Source: Symsagittifera roscoffensis (Eukaryota; Xenacoelomorpha; Acoela; Convolutidae). Taken from it: a stretch of 64,000 nt of DNA. The notes beneath the pieces were generated by a model. The model worked only from the letters and a program-made list of their open reading frames with translations, was not told where the DNA came from and did not search any database. Below, piece after piece: positions 63,601-64,000 of this stretch. The DNA lies in contig NC_087070.1 in assembly GCF_963678635.1 (NCBI RefSeq), positions 26,036,007 through 26,100,006 of the forward strand, given 5' to 3'. The translations under genes were made by a program, and so were the position numbers. Position 1 is the first letter of the stretch. Each line of letters begins with the position of its first letter.

Positions 63601-63867
63601 TGGAAGTCTAAGGACAGTATAAAAATTGAAGTAAAATTACAACAAGTTGTTTTAAGACAGAATTAAGACAGAACAAGACTAATTGGAACCCGGTACGGTT
63701 GGGACCACAAATAATGAAAGTTACTCGAAGATTTTAGAGAACTGGAACAAGGTTTTTATCACGTTGTATATTTTCTTTTAAGAATTTGTTTCCACCAAAT
63801 TTTTTATTCTTAGAATAGAATTGTGTATATAATAATATTGTAAATAAGAGCAATTGTAAATAGAAAT
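63601..63867 (+). other. B3 leader before gag
   Basis: AT-rich, similar to B2 55197-55440 reversed; it ends AATAGAAATA before the gag ATG. Confidence 0.5.
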
Positions 63868-64000
63868 AATGAGACGGAGTAGGGTACCGGTGCTTGAAAA
63901 AAGGTCAAGTGGATCAAACACGAAATATAACTCGTCGCTGCGTGGAACGACATCAAGGGGCCCAGGCAAAACAAAAAATAACTTTTCAGTTAGCATGGTC
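63868..64000 (+). CDS. gag: Gag of B3, N-terminal 44 codons
   Basis: The frame starts MRRSRVPVLEKRSSGSN, close to MRRSSVPVAEKRSTESK of B2, and reaches NNFSVSMV at the window edge, as in B2 where FSVSMVNTRS follows. The N-terminus is basic and probably disordered. It is open as far as visible, so B3 may be in better condition than B2. Confidence 0.8.

Larger units (their letters stand above)
60369..64000 (+). mobile_element. Giant LTR retrotransposon B3, 5' part only
   Basis: It contains the 5' LTR, an ORF0 remnant, the leader with a 14 bp minisatellite and the first 44 codons of gag, then runs off the window. It is the same family as B2 but not a recent duplicate: the LTRs differ at perhaps a fifth of positions. 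It lies head to head with B2, their 5' LTRs separated by 566 bases of LINE C. Confidence 0.9.

Overview
The window looks like an animal genome, probably an invertebrate, made almost entirely of transposable elements. I see no ordinary single-copy host gene, no rRNA or tRNA gene and no prokaryotic signature. The animal call rests on three kinds of non-LTR retrotransposon (one with a 2A-like motif), Ty3/Gypsy-type elements, and a NYN nuclease domain of the MARF1/limkain-b1 type. I cannot name the species.

Layout. 1-1013: AT-rich, no gene. 1014-4040: decayed LINE A (SGNH-type ORF1 end, 2A-like motif, endonuclease and RT remnants). 4388-7801: decayed LINE B of the family often annotated in animals as 'craniofacial development protein 2-like', ending in a (GAT)n-type tail. 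8485-9598: a broken RT-associated fragment between two ~43 bp direct repeats. 9681-34186: giant LTR element A1 (+). 34187-36088 and 59803-60368: two halves of one 5'-truncated LINE C. 36089-59802: giant LTR element B2 (-), inserted in LINE C. 60369-64000: the start of a third giant element, B3 (+), beginning right after LINE C's (TTC)n tail.

A1 and B2 belong to two diverged families (A and B) of one lineage, about 24 kb each. Order in element sense: ~0.9 kb LTR; short upstream ORF (ORF0); multi-kb leader with minisatellite; gag with coiled coil and two CCHC knuckles; pol (protease, RT, RNase H, acidic tether, HHCC-DD35E integrase with GPF module, macro-like domain); ORF2 (coiled coil, SGNH hydrolase, unknown C-terminal module); ORF4/5, one long frame of ~1.79 kb codons with no recognised homology; 3' LTR. 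In A1, ORF0 is an intact 322-residue MARF1-type NYN nuclease. In B2/B3 the same site holds only a short remnant sharing the same downstream leader sequence.

Both sequenced copies are damaged, but in different places. A1 lost the protease active site, B2 lost RT motif A, and both carry frameshifts and stops. Several large frames (A1 gag, ORF0, first part of ORF4, ORF5) remain open, so insertion was fairly recent. A nucleotide motif, TGTCCGGGGAGT, forms the likely 3' plus-strand primer site next to the LTR. It recurs three times inside pol in both families, in more than one reading frame, which suggests internal (central) primer sites.

The nesting can be read as: A1 inserted; a 5'-truncated LINE C landed in A1's 3' LTR; B2 jumped into LINE C; B3 inserted at the end of LINE C's microsatellite tail. 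This predicts that the missing ~480 bp of A1's 3' LTR lies beyond base 64000. All family assignments come from reading motifs by eye; no database search was possible.
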